DNA from: JANTGF01 sp963750735
GTDB lineage: Bacteria; Bacteroidota; Bacteroidia; Bacteroidales; VadinHA17
NCBI GenBank assembly: GCA_963750735.1
Contig: CAVVRY010000018.1
Coordinates: 1-64,000, forward strand
Direction: 5' to 3'
Length of the DNA stretch: 64,000 nt
The notes beneath the pieces are model-generated. The model had not been told where the DNA came from, ran no database searches, and was given only the letters and a program-made list of their open reading frames with translations. A program made the translations under genes and the position numbers. The number at the start of each line of letters is the position of its first letter. The first letter of the stretch is position 1. Below, piece by piece: positions 8,556 through 18,278 of the stretch.

Positions 8556-9050
8556 ATGGATCTTGTAACCCCCGGAATAGGCCTTATATTTTGGTCAACC
8601 TTGATCTTCCTGATACTTCTTATAGTATTGAAGAAATATGCCTGGAAGCCGGTTTTAAATGCAGTTAAGGGCCGTGAAGAACGAATTAAAAGTGCTTTGG
8701 AGTCAGCTGAAGAAGCCAGAGAGGAAATGGCCAAATTAAAAGCTGATAATGAAGTAATAGTTAAAGAAGCCAAAGAAGAGCGAAACAAATTAATTCAGGA
8801 AGCCCGCAGCATTAAGATTAAAATGATTGATGATGCTAAAGTGCTGGCCAATGAAGAAGCAAATAAAATCATTGAAACAGCAAGAGTTAAAATAAATAGT
8901 GAAAAGGAAGCCGCCATTATGGATTTAAGGAATCAGGTTGCTGAATTTTCAGTTGAAATTGCTGAAAAGATTTTAAAGAAGAAGCTTGAAGATACCAATG
9001 AACAGAGAAGCCTGATTGAAAAATACATGGATGATTTAAAATTAAATTAA
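8556..9050 (+). CDS. atpF: F0 ATP synthase subunit b
   Basis: Subunit b is the peripheral stalk that links F0 to F1. It has one N-terminal transmembrane helix (residues ~8-26, IGLIFWSTLIFLILLIVLKKYAW), then a long, charged, Ala/Glu/Lys-rich coiled coil to the C-terminus. 164 residues is normal. The W-KPVLNAVKGREERI segment after the membrane helix is characteristic. It lies between the atpE hairpin and atpH. Confidence 0.94.
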   Translation: MDLVTPGIGLIFWSTLIFLILLIVLKKYAWKPVLNAVKGREERIKSALESAEEAREEMAKLKADNEVIVKEAKEERNKLIQEARSIKIKMIDDAKVLANEEANKIIETARVKINSEKEAAIMDLRNQVAEFSVEIAEKILKKKLEDTNEQRSLIEKYMDDLKLN

Positions 9051-9081
9051 CAATCCTTGCATAAAAGAAAGATACTCCAAA

Positions 9082-9637
9082 ATGAATCTCAGTAAAATAT
9101 CTGTCCGATACGCAAAAGCTTTGTTTCAGACTGCTGAGCAGAAAGGCATCCTTGATGAAGTATCAAAGGATATGGAAATTCTTTTTAATGCATCCAATGA
9201 AGTGAAAGAATTCTATAATTTCCTTCATAATCCTATTTTACCTCTGAAGAGGAAAAAGGAGGTGATACTATAAAATTTTTGGAGATAAACTCAACCCCTT
9301 AACACTGAATTTCCTTGACCTGATTATAAAGAACAATCGCTTGTCATATATTGAAGGTATTGCGCGTCAATTCAGGGATCGATATAAGAAATACAAAGGA
9401 ATTATTGAAGCAGTGATTACCACTGTTCAACCTCTAGATCAGAAATTGAAAGATGAAATCATAAAGCTTATCGGAAACAGGTTTGATCAAAAAATTATTT
9501 TGGACGAGCAGCTGAAATCCGAGATTCTGGGTGGATTTGTACTCAAGATTGAAGATGAACAAGTGGATGCCAGCGTAAGCACACAATTGAATAAAATTAA
9601 AAAAGAATTGCTGCGCAAAAGTGCGGTGATTGAATAA
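9082..9637 (+). pseudogene. atpH: F1 ATP synthase subunit delta, interrupted by a +1 frameshift
   Basis: Delta joins the b stalk to the top of F1. The first frame (9082-9273) gives MNLSKISVRYAKALFQTAEQ and stops after LKRKKEVIL. The family sequence continues in the next frame as KIFGDKLNPLTLNFLDLI and runs to 9637 (end VSTQLNKIKKELL). Skipping the single T at 9271 restores one reading frame of about normal length (~184 residues). The break is CTA-TAA-A, preceded by AGGAGG at 9257-9262. A sequencing insertion, a real mutation or recoding could each explain it. The flanking atp genes are intact, and a cell needs delta, so an error or recoding is more likely than loss. Confidence 0.85.
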
Positions 9638-9659
9638 AAAATAATTAAGGAATAAGGAT

Positions 9660-11243
9660 ATGGCTAATATTAAACCTTCAGAAGTTTCTGCAATTCTGAG
9701 AAAACAGTTGGAAGGAATCACTGCCGAAGTTGAAATGGAAGAGGTTGGAACCATTTTACAGGTAGGTGATGGAATTGTCAGAGCGTATGGATTGTCAAAT
9801 GTTCAGGCAAATGAGCTGGTTGAATTTCAGAATGGCGTACAGGGAATTGTACAAAACCTTGAAGAAGATAATGTTGGGATTGTATTGTTGGGTTCCAGTG
9901 AAGGAATTCGTGAAGGAGATTTAGTTAAACGAACCAAATTAATTTCTTCTATAATGGTTGGAGAAGGAATGCTGGGACGTGTAATAACTCCTTTGGGTCA
10001 ACCCATAGATGGAAAAGGTGACATTCCTGGGAAAAAATATGAATTACCATTTGAACGCAAAGCTCCTGGGGTAATATTCAGACAACCGGTTGATCAGCCT
10101 GTACAAACAGGAATAAAGGCCATCGATGCCATGATCCCCATTGGAAGAGGACAGAGAGAATTAATTATTGGTGACAGGCAAACAGGAAAAACAGCCATTG
10201 CCATTGACACTATAATTAATCAGCGGGAATATTTTGAAAAAGGAGAGCCGGTTTTTTGTATTTATGTTGCTATTGGGCAAAAAGGATCAACAGTTGCAAA
10301 TATTGCCAAGATTCTTGAGGACCACAAAGCAATGGAGTATACCGTAATTGTTTCATCCACAGCATCTGATCCGGCTGCACTTCAATATTACGCTCCTTTT
10401 GCAGGTTGTTCCATTGGAGAATTCTTCAGGGACACCGGAAGAGATGCTCTTATAATTTATGATGATCTATCCAAGCAGGCGGTTTCTTATCGAGAAGTTT
10501 CATTATTGTTGAGACGCCCTCCGGGACGGGAAGCCTACCCGGGTGACGTATTTTACCTACATTCAAGGCTGTTAGAAAGAGCTGCAAAGGTTATTAATTC
10601 AGATGAAGTAGCTCAGCAAATGAATGATATTCCGGAGTCTATTAGAAAAATGGTAAAAGGAGGTGGTTCTCTAACTGCATTACCAATTATTGAAACCCAG
10701 GCAGGTGATGTTTCTGCATATATCCCCACCAATGTTATTTCCATTACCGATGGTCAGATTTTCCTTGAATCAGATCTGTTTAATAGCGGTATCCGTCCGG
10801 CAATAAATGTTGGTATATCGGTTTCTCGTGTTGGAGGAAATGCACAGATTAAATCAATGAAAAAAGTGGCTGGAACACTGAAACTTGACCTGGCTCAATA
10901 TCGTGAATTGGAGGCTTTTACAAAATTTGGCTCCGATCTGGATGCAAGTACTATGGCTACACTGGATAAAGGTGCAAAAAACGTAGAAATCCTGAAACAG
11001 GGTCAGTATTCACCTGTACCAGTTGAAAAACAAATTGCTATAATTTATGCTGGCACAAAAGGATTGCTTAAAAATATTCCGATTGAAAGTGTTTCCGATT
11101 TCGAAAAGGAATATATTGAATTCCTTGAATTAAAACATAAAAATGTCTTGGATGATCTAAAAGAAGGCAAGCTAACGGAAGAAATTGAAAAAGTTTTAAC
11201 CGAAACAGCTCTTGACCTAGCATTAAAATTTAAAAAAGATTAA
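9660..11243 (+). CDS. atpA: F1 ATP synthase subunit alpha
   Basis: The regulatory, nucleotide-binding alpha subunit of F1. Walker A is GDRQTGKT (residues 171-178), and the Walker B region is ALIIYDDLSKQAVSYRE. The catalytic-interface arginine lies in the conserved region near SVSRVGGNAQ. The 527-residue length is normal. It lies 22 bp after the atpH reading frame and 27 bp before atpG. Confidence 0.97.
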   Translation: MANIKPSEVSAILRKQLEGITAEVEMEEVGTILQVGDGIVRAYGLSNVQANELVEFQNGVQGIVQNLEEDNVGIVLLGSSEGIREGDLVKRTKLISSIMVGEGMLGRVITPLGQPIDGKGDIPGKKYELPFERKAPGVIFRQPVDQPVQTGIKAIDAMIPIGRGQRELIIGDRQTGKTAIAIDTIINQREYFEKGEPVFCIYVAIGQKGSTVANIAKILEDHKAMEYTVIVSSTASDPAALQYYAPFAGCSIGEFFRDTGRDALIIYDDLSKQAVSYREVSLLLRRPPGREAYPGDVFYLHSRLLERAAKVINSDEVAQQMNDIPESIRKMVKGGGSLTALPIIETQAGDVSAYIPTNVISITDGQIFLESDLFNSGIRPAINVGISVSRVGGNAQIKSMKKVAGTLKLDLAQYRELEAFTKFGSDLDASTMATLDKGAKNVEILKQGQYSPVPVEKQIAIIYAGTKGLLKNIPIESVSDFEKEYIEFLELKHKNVLDDLKEGKLTEEIEKVLTETALDLALKFKKD

Positions 11244-11270
11244 ACTTTTTATAAAAGACACTCTATCTGA

Positions 11271-12149
11271 ATGGCAGGACTGAAAGAAATCAGAACAAGA
11301 ATTGCTTCCGTAACTTCAACACGGAAGATAACATCAGCCATGAAAATGGTGGCTGCTGCCAAGTTGCGCAAGTCACAGGATAAAATAGTACAGTTGCGAC
11401 CATTTGCCAATAAGCTTGATGAGATACTGTCAAATGTTAGGAGAAGCCTGGAAGGAGAAATAGAAAATCCTTTGATCCAGGACAGGCAACCTGAGAAAGT
11501 ACTGATAGTTCTGGTAACTTCCAATAGAGGACTTTGTGGCGCTTTGAATAGCAATGCCATAAAAAAAGCACTAAGTCAGGCGAAAGAAACCTATAGCGAA
11601 CAGTTTAAAAAGGGTAACCTATCATTTTATGCTATTGGTAAAAAAGGCGCAGATTATTTGAATTTGTATAAATATCAGGTGGTTGATATAAACAATGAAA
11701 TATATGATCACCTCGATTTTGAAAGTGCCGCTGATTTAGCTCAAAAGTTTATGAATCAGTTTGTTGAAGGAGAACTCGACCGTATAGATTTTGTTTACAA
11801 TCAATTTAAAAATGCGGCGGTTCAAAATGTTTTGGCTGAAACTTTTTTACCACTAAGTATTGAAGAGGAAGCCGAAAAACCAACTAAGAATTTTGATTCT
11901 ATCATTGAACCAGATGAGAATTATTTGGTACAGAACTTAATTCCCCGGTCATTGAAAACTAAATTGTTTAAGATTTTACTGGATTCTTATACATCTGAGC
12001 ATGGTGCCAGGATGACATCCATGCATCAGGCCACTGATAATGCAAATGATTTGATACGTGAACTTTCATTACATTACAACAAGGCTAGACAGGCATCAAT
12101 TACCAAAGAACTATTAGATATTGTTGGAGGTGCTGAGGCATTGAAATAA
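11271..12149 (+). CDS. atpG: F1 ATP synthase subunit gamma
   Basis: The gamma subunit is the central rotor shaft. MAGLKEIRTRIASVTSTRKITSAMKMVAAAKLRK is the conserved N-terminal helix (first part MAGLKEIRTRIASVTSTRK). The C-terminal helix (RMTSMHQATDNANDLIRELS...ITKELLDIVGGAEAL) completes the coiled-coil shaft. 292 residues is normal. It is the last gene of the first atp block; atpD and atpC lie 6 kb further on, after four unrelated genes. Confidence 0.96.
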   Translation: MAGLKEIRTRIASVTSTRKITSAMKMVAAAKLRKSQDKIVQLRPFANKLDEILSNVRRSLEGEIENPLIQDRQPEKVLIVLVTSNRGLCGALNSNAIKKALSQAKETYSEQFKKGNLSFYAIGKKGADYLNLYKYQVVDINNEIYDHLDFESAADLAQKFMNQFVEGELDRIDFVYNQFKNAAVQNVLAETFLPLSIEEEAEKPTKNFDSIIEPDENYLVQNLIPRSLKTKLFKILLDSYTSEHGARMTSMHQATDNANDLIRELSLHYNKARQASITKELLDIVGGAEALK

Positions 12150-12227
12150 AAAAGCAATATCTTCGTTTATCATAAATCAGAAATTATTCTTTTTCAATAG
12201 AAATCAGTTCTTGTTATTTATCTTGAA

Positions 12228-13202
12228 ATGCATTCAATAGAGGAAACAAGGGAATATATCGAGAAATCGATAAACAATCTTGAGTTTAATGAGGAGCCAA
12301 AAGAGCTTTACGAACCTATTCGCTATGTTTTTGGAACTGGTGGAAAGCGCTTACGGCCACTTATGACCCTTCTGGCCTGTAACCTCTTTGATGAAAAACT
12401 TGAAGGTGCGCTTATTCCTGCTCTTGGATTGGAAATATTTCATAATTTCACCTTGTTGCACGATGATATTATGGATGAGGCCGACCTACGCCGCAACCAC
12501 CCTACCGTACATAAAAAATGGGATCAAAATGTGGCTATTTTATCTGGTGATGTTATGGCCATTCTTGCCTATGAATACATAACCAGCTGCGATGTTAAGG
12601 TACTTCCTGATGTAATAAAGGTTTTTAACACTACAGCTCGTCAGGTTTGCGAAGGCCAACAATTCGATATGAACTTCGAAATCCTTACACAGGTATCGGT
12701 TGAGGAATATCTGAAAATGATCGAAATGAAAACCTCTGTTTTGCTTGCCGGATGTATGCAGATTGGTGCCTTAATTGGAGGAGCAAGCAAGAAGGATGCC
12801 GAATTCCTTTATAACTTTGGTAGAGATATTGGAATGGCTTTCCAGATTCAGGATGACCTGCTGGATACCTATGGGGACACAGAGGTTTTCGGAAAAAGAA
12901 TAGGGGGAGACATACTAGCGAACAAAAAAACCTATTTGCTGATTAAAGCCCTGGAAAGAGCCGACGAAAAGCAAAATAATATATTAAATGAATTGATAAA
13001 TGGTTCTGCCGTCGATCCCCAGGATAAAATTGATGCAGTGAAGAATATTTATAATGAATTGGAAATCAAAGGCCTTACAAATGACCTGGCAGGTGATTAT
13101 TTGAAAAATGCTTTGATAAACCTTGAAAAGGTTGAGGTGCCGGAAGAAAGAAAAGTACACTTGAAACAACTTGCCGACCTTCTTCTAAACAGAGAAAAAT
13201 AG
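12228..13202 (+). CDS. Polyprenyl (isoprenoid) diphosphate synthase
   Basis: A trans-prenyltransferase that extends allylic diphosphates with isopentenyl diphosphate, feeding quinone side chains or carotenoids. The first aspartate-rich motif is DDIMD (residues 79-83) followed by RR. The second is DDLLD (~209-213) after GMAFQIQ. GTGGKRLRP near residue 37 binds the diphosphate. 324 residues fits the family. Chain length cannot be told with confidence. It lies 78 bp after atpG on the same strand and may be read from the same transcript. Confidence 0.92.
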   Translation: MHSIEETREYIEKSINNLEFNEEPKELYEPIRYVFGTGGKRLRPLMTLLACNLFDEKLEGALIPALGLEIFHNFTLLHDDIMDEADLRRNHPTVHKKWDQNVAILSGDVMAILAYEYITSCDVKVLPDVIKVFNTTARQVCEGQQFDMNFEILTQVSVEEYLKMIEMKTSVLLAGCMQIGALIGGASKKDAEFLYNFGRDIGMAFQIQDDLLDTYGDTEVFGKRIGGDILANKKTYLLIKALERADEKQNNILNELINGSAVDPQDKIDAVKNIYNELEIKGLTNDLAGDYLKNALINLEKVEVPEERKVHLKQLADLLLNREK

Positions 13203-13247
13203 AATTTTTCATCAGTTTTATATTTTTGTTGCTTATCTTTTTATAGC

Positions 13248-13694
13248 CTATTTAACTTTTTTCCAGCGATTTTGTTCGTTTAATTCTTCAACCATATTCA
13301 CCAGATCCTTAAGAACTTTTGGACCATCATAATAATCAAGAATCTTCTTTTCTTTTTCATTTAGCTTGAAATATATATAGGTGGTTTGCAAATCCATAAT
13401 ATGTGCCGAGTATACATCTTTCATTTCAAAAAAGTCTGAATTCAAAAAGGCTTCCTGAAGTTCTGAGAACTTCTTCTTGCTTATTTTAGTAGTATATACA
13501 CCAATTTTATCCACATTTTCTTTTCCTTCATAAATGGCTATATGGTTGTTATAAATTCTTAATTTGTAAGCAGGGCAATTTCCCATGCAAGGAAGCTTTT
13601 CAACGGAAATAACAACGAATGCATTTTCGGTTTGTCTTGTAACAGAGCATCCATAGAGAAAGATTAGTCCAAAAAGTAACCAGGGAAATTTCAT
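13248..13694 (-). CDS. DUF6438 lipoprotein
   Basis: A 148-residue predicted lipoprotein. The signal MKFPWLLFGLIFLYGC has a lipobox with Cys16. The mature part contains LPCMGNCPAYKLRIYNNHIAIYEG, the CxGxCPxYxxxIYxxGxxxYEG pattern of DUF6438, a Bacteroidota-rich family of unknown function. Both cysteines are present. The gene is convergent with the prenyl synthase (45 bp between stops) and has no obvious partner. Confidence 0.75.
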   Translation of the reverse strand: MKFPWLLFGLIFLYGCSVTRQTENAFVVISVEKLPCMGNCPAYKLRIYNNHIAIYEGKENVDKIGVYTTKISKKKFSELQEAFLNSDFFEMKDVYSAHIMDLQTTYIYFKLNEKEKKILDYYDGPKVLKDLVNMVEELNEQNRWKKVK

Positions 13695-13823
13695 AGTATA
13701 TACTTTCTCAAATGTATGAATTCAAATGCTTGGGTCCATTGAGTTTCCAAAATAATTGTATTTTTACTTTTCCTCAAGCAGGGTCAGGCCTGCTTGAAGA
13801 TAATTATTTTTTGATTGAAGAAC

Positions 13824-16328
13824 ATGAAAAGAATTATAAATAGCATACTACTTATATTGATAATTTCAATAATTGGCTTTACAGGATACGGCCAGAAAAA
13901 GTATCCTAAATTTATAAAACCTGGGATCCCAATGGTTTGTTATGGCGACAACAGGGTTGCAAAAACCTTCATCCCGCCACCTTCAAAGTTTTTAAAATCC
14001 CATTCTTTGGAAACCGCTAAGAGTGCAGAAATAATAGTTACCTACAATGGGTTTACCTCTGATGCGAGGAAAGCTTTTCAACAAGCAGTTGATATCTGGG
14101 AAACCCTGATTGAATCACCTGTTCCAATTTATATGGAAGCCAATTGGGAAGATTTAGGAGAAACAACCCTGGGAAGTTGTTTTTCCAACGGTTATTATCT
14201 GGGTCTCTTCGTTGGAGCAAAATTTCCCTTTGCCTATTATCCTATTGCTGTGTATGAAAAAATGGCCAAAACCGATGTAAACCCTCCTGGTGAACCTGAT
14301 CTGATTGCTAATTTTAGTTCAACAGCTAGCTGGTATTATGGTTCCGATGGCCAGACTCCAGCGGGAAAACATGATCTTGTATCTGTAGTCATGCATGAAA
14401 TTGCCCATGGAATTGGATTTATAGGAAGTATGGGACTTTTGAATAGTAACACAGGAGCTTATGGTTTTGAAAATGGTTTTGTAATAGCATACGATGAATA
14501 TATTGAGGACCTTGAGGGAGATGCACTGGTCGATACATCAAAATATGATAACCCTTCAAATATGTTGTACCAGGCAATGACCAGTGGATCACTTTATTAT
14601 AACAGTCCGGTTGCCTTATACAATAATGCTGACACCAAACCCAAACTGTGGGCACCCAACGAGTTTGACCCTGGCTCCAGCATTTATCATCTCGATGAGT
14701 TTAAATATTCATCTGGGAATATTAATTCAATGATGACCCCTTCTATTTCTCAAGCGGAAGCAATTCATGACCCGGGTCCTATTACTTTGGGCATGATGGC
14801 TGACTGGGGTTGGATCCATACCTGGATTGAATTTGAACCTTTTGACGATCGGGAAAGTTTGGATAATCCATTTACATTGCCCATTGAAATCACCAGTGAT
14901 ACAGTGTATTATGCAGACACATCCTTTCTGGTATATTCTTATGACGAATTTGAAACTACGGATACTATTTGGCTGTCTTCAACTGGTTCAGAAAATAACT
15001 TTGAGGCTACTATTCCGGTTGATATAGCTGACCGCACAGTCAGTTATTTTGTTTCCACTACTGATTATTTTGGACGTGAATTTACTGACCCACCAATGGC
15101 TCCCGATTTATTTTATCAGTTTTACGTTGGGCCAGATACTGTCAAACCAGTCATCGAGCACTTCCCGGTTGAGTTTATTCTGTTCAATAGCGATTCACTA
15201 AAAATAAAAGCTGCTGTTACCGATAATCTATTTATCGACAGTGTTTATGTTGAGTATTTTGTAAATGAAACTTCTCAGACACCCCTGACTATGCAACATG
15301 ATTCAGTGGATGATTATTCAACATTTATGACATTTGCTGAGGGTACATTGAATCCAGGGGACTCAATTAGATATAGAATTGTTGCTGTAGATAGTTCGGA
15401 AAATGCAAATGTGGCCTTTAAACCTCTTGAAGATTATTATGTGATTCGTGTTGAAGATATCCGGCAACCACAGGCCGAATACCAGAATGATTTCAATAGC
15501 CAATCAGATGACTTTCTGTTCACCGGTTTTTCAATAACAACTCCTGAAAATTTCAATAGCGGTGGACTTCATACTGTTCATCCATATGAGAGCCCTGACC
15601 AGGATAATCAGAACATAGAATATGTTGCTCAATTGAAAATTCCAATTATTCTTAAGAATGATGATGCCTTTATGAGTTTTGATGATATAGCCTTGATAGA
15701 ACCGGGTGAACCTGGCACCAAGTGGGGCGATGAAGAATTCTGGGATTATGTAGTATTAGAAGGGTCAAAAGATGAAGGGAAAACCTGGAAAAATATTGAC
15801 ACTGGCTATGATTGTAGAAAGTATCCTGATTGGGAAACCAGATATACTTCAGCAGTTGAGGAAAACAATTCTACTGCTGTTGGAACACCCGACCTATACA
15901 AGCCAAACCTCATAAACCTGTTAGGAAATACTTATTTTAGTGGAGGAGACACCATTCTACTTCGCTTCAGGTTGTTCTCTGATCCTTATGCACATGGCTG
16001 GGGTTGGGCCATTGACAATCTGAAAATTCAGGGTACTGTTTCAACAGTTGAGGATGAACGATTTGCTCAGACTGATATAAAAGTTTATCCAAATCCGGTA
16101 AGGGATCAGCTATCCATTGAAATTAATAATTTACCACCACAAACAGGTGAATATATTATATCAATTCATGATGTTTTGGGAAGGGAAATAAGAACTATTC
16201 AGGGAAATACTGGCCAGTCAATTGTAAGGGAGGTGGTTGATATATCAGCAGTTCCTAATGGATTAATTCTTATAAATTTCCGGTCAGGAAATTATTCAAG
16301 TTGGATACGGGTACTAAAAGTGGAATAA
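13824..16328 (+). CDS. Secreted zinc-metalloprotease-like protein with T9SS sorting domain
   Basis: A large exported protein. The start is the ATG at 13824, preceding the signal peptide (KRIINSILLILIISIIGFTGYGQ); an in-frame TTG at 13815 is less likely. Near residue 193, VVMHEIAHGIGFIGSM gives HExxHGxGF, the zinc-binding pattern of metzincin-like peptidases. The middle holds Ig-like or bacterial-surface beta domains. The last ~85 residues (IKVYPNPVRDQLSIEI...) are a type A T9SS C-terminal sorting domain, which directs export across the outer membrane. The peptidase assignment rests on one motif; a catalytically inactive surface protein is possible. Confidence 0.82.
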   Translation: MKRIINSILLILIISIIGFTGYGQKKYPKFIKPGIPMVCYGDNRVAKTFIPPPSKFLKSHSLETAKSAEIIVTYNGFTSDARKAFQQAVDIWETLIESPVPIYMEANWEDLGETTLGSCFSNGYYLGLFVGAKFPFAYYPIAVYEKMAKTDVNPPGEPDLIANFSSTASWYYGSDGQTPAGKHDLVSVVMHEIAHGIGFIGSMGLLNSNTGAYGFENGFVIAYDEYIEDLEGDALVDTSKYDNPSNMLYQAMTSGSLYYNSPVALYNNADTKPKLWAPNEFDPGSSIYHLDEFKYSSGNINSMMTPSISQAEAIHDPGPITLGMMADWGWIHTWIEFEPFDDRESLDNPFTLPIEITSDTVYYADTSFLVYSYDEFETTDTIWLSSTGSENNFEATIPVDIADRTVSYFVSTTDYFGREFTDPPMAPDLFYQFYVGPDTVKPVIEHFPVEFILFNSDSLKIKAAVTDNLFIDSVYVEYFVNETSQTPLTMQHDSVDDYSTFMTFAEGTLNPGDSIRYRIVAVDSSENANVAFKPLEDYYVIRVEDIRQPQAEYQNDFNSQSDDFLFTGFSITTPENFNSGGLHTVHPYESPDQDNQNIEYVAQLKIPIILKNDDAFMSFDDIALIEPGEPGTKWGDEEFWDYVVLEGSKDEGKTWKNIDTGYDCRKYPDWETRYTSAVEENNSTAVGTPDLYKPNLINLLGNTYFSGGDTILLRFRLFSDPYAHGWGWAIDNLKIQGTVSTVEDERFAQTDIKVYPNPVRDQLSIEINNLPPQTGEYIISIHDVLGREIRTIQGNTGQSIVREVVDISAVPNGLILINFRSGNYSSWIRVLKVE

Positions 16329-16602
16329 TCAATTTTCATATACAAGATAAATAAAATAAGGTCTAAATTAGTATCTACTGCTTTGGAGAACATTCTGTCA
16401 AATATCTTATCTTAAATCCTAGTCTACTGCCTTAGAGAAACCCCTGTTGGGATTCTTTAGGTGGCATTGCAACTCAGCAATTTTTTTTGGACTCATAAAA
16501 TTTACCATAAACAAATTCTATATCCAGTTAATATAAGGATTTGATAATGAATATTTTAATTTACAAATTTGATATATATTGTTAATCAAAAACAAATATG
16601 TT

Positions 16603-17997
16603 ATGTTACAATTAGTAAAAGACTTAGAACCCTTGAAAATTAAAATTTGGGCTCACAGATAAGGGGAGAAATAATCTACCCCTGAAGACTCCAGTTACGA
16701 TGAGGTTCGAAAAGTGTACAATGGAATGATAGATAAACGTCCCGGATTGATTGTTAAATGTGTGGATGTTGCAGATGTAATAAATGCCGTAAATTTTGGT
16801 AGAGAGAACAACTTACTGGTAGCTGTCAGAGGAGGTGGCCACAATGGTGGAGGTTTAGGCATTTGTGATGATGGCCTGGTAATTGATTTGTCAGGAATTA
16901 AATTTGTACATGTAGATACATGCAGCGAATACAGTGAGAGTCGGTGGCGGAAATGTTTGGGGAGAAGTGGATCATGCAACCCATCCCTTTGGTTTGGCAG
17001 TTCCAGCAGGAATAATTTCTACTACTGGAGTAGGAGGTTTAACACTTGGAGGTGGAGTGGGTCACCTGTCACGAAAATATGGGCTAACTATCGATAATTT
17101 ATTAGAAGCGGATATGGTTTTAGCCGATGGCTCATTTGTAACAGTAAGTGCGAAACAAAATGCGGATTTGTTTTGGGCAATTCGGGGTGGCGGTGGAAAT
17201 TTTGGCATAGTTACCTCATTTAAATTCCAGGCGCATCCTGTAAAAACTGTTTACGGTGGACCAACTTTATGGCCAATAGAAAAAACGGAGGAAATTATGA
17301 ACTGGTACCATGAATTTCATCTTGAATGCTCCTGATGAATTAAATGGCTTCATCGCAACTCTGATTATTCCTGGACCTCCATTTCCCGAACACCTTCACA
17401 ACAAACAATTTTGTGCTATTGTATGGTGTTATGCAGGGGATTTAGACAAAGCTGAGGAAGCTTTTAAACCAGTTTTGGCAATGAATCCGTTTTTTGAACA
17501 TGGTGGGTGCGATGCCCTACCCATCCATACAGTCTTTATTTGACGGAATGCTGATTCCAGGGATGCAATGGTACTGGAGAGCTGACTTTTTTAATGAATT
17601 AGGACCGGAAGTTCAGGCTCAGCATTTAAAATTTGGGTCAAGCATTCCCACACCCCTTTCACAAATGCATTTATATCCAATCAGCGGAGCAGCAAGTCGA
17701 GTTGGGAAAGAAGAAACTCCCTGGGCATACAGAGATGCAAATTACTGTGGAGTAATAGTGGGAGTTGATCCCGATCCTGCAAATGCTGAAAAGATTACAC
17801 AATGGTGTAAGGATTACTGGGAAGGTACACACGCATATTCATCTGGAGGTGCTTATTCAAACTTTATGATGGATGAAGGTCAGGAGCGTGTTAAAGCTAG
17901 CTATAAACACAATTATGAGCGCCTGGTTAAAATCAAAAACAAATTTGATCCTAATAATCTTTTTAAGGTAAATCAAAATATTAGGCCAGCTAATTAA
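16603..17997 (+). pseudogene. FAD-binding (BBE-type) oxidoreductase, multiply frameshifted
   Basis: Fragments in different frames together match a FAD-linked, berberine-bridge-type oxidoreductase. The first part has KRPGLIVKCVDVADVINAVNF and AVRGGGHNGGG (FAD binding). The next has STTGVGGLTLGGGVGHLSRKYG and WAIRGGGGNFGIVTSF. The end is KNKFDPNNLFKVNQNI, the usual C-terminus. Removing single bases near 16683, 17318 and 17502 and at 16921 rejoins the frames, and a further break lies near 16640-16660. With five breaks in 1.4 kb this looks decayed, though poor sequence is possible. It interrupts the spacing between the two atp blocks. Confidence 0.85.
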
Positions 17998-18023
17998 TCA
18001 AAGTTATTCATTTCTTATTTGCA

Positions 18024-18047
18024 AGCCAGAGGTATCTCTGGTTTTTT
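18024..18047 (+). terminator. Intrinsic terminator after the FAD oxidoreductase remnant
   Basis: CCAGAG-GTAT-CTCTGG (18026-18041) is a perfect 6 bp stem with a four-base loop, directly followed by six T and flanked by A/T pairs. It lies about 30 bp after the remnant's stop and should insulate atpD-atpC from upstream transcription. Confidence 0.75.
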
Positions 18048-18236
18048 ACTTTTATATAACACATACATTTCCCGGTTCCTCAGAATACATTGCATAAGGA
18101 ATTAAAACCTGATTGAAGCTTATTAAGTCATAATAAAGATTGTTGCGCATAAGAGCAATGTGATAGCATATGTTCGTTAAAACTTCAAGTAATACACTTT
18201 TTGTTACTTTAAAATTTAAAACAGATGAAAAATTAT

Positions 18237-18244
18237 TAAATTTG
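18237..18244 (+). promoter_or_regulatory. Possible -7 element for atpDC (TAAATTTG)
   Basis: TAAATTTG matches TAnnTTTG exactly and lies 34 bp before the atpD ATG, downstream of the terminator at 18024-18047. A separate promoter is expected here. No clear -33 TTTG is visible at 19-21 bp upstream, so support is partial. Confidence 0.4.
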
Positions 18245-18278
18245 TCGCTCTGTACCAATTAACAACTTAAATTAAGCA

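Noticed and set aside
18052..18258. 68-codon minus-strand frame before atpD
   Set aside because: It covers the atpDC promoter region and ends at the terminator; no recognisable protein pattern.
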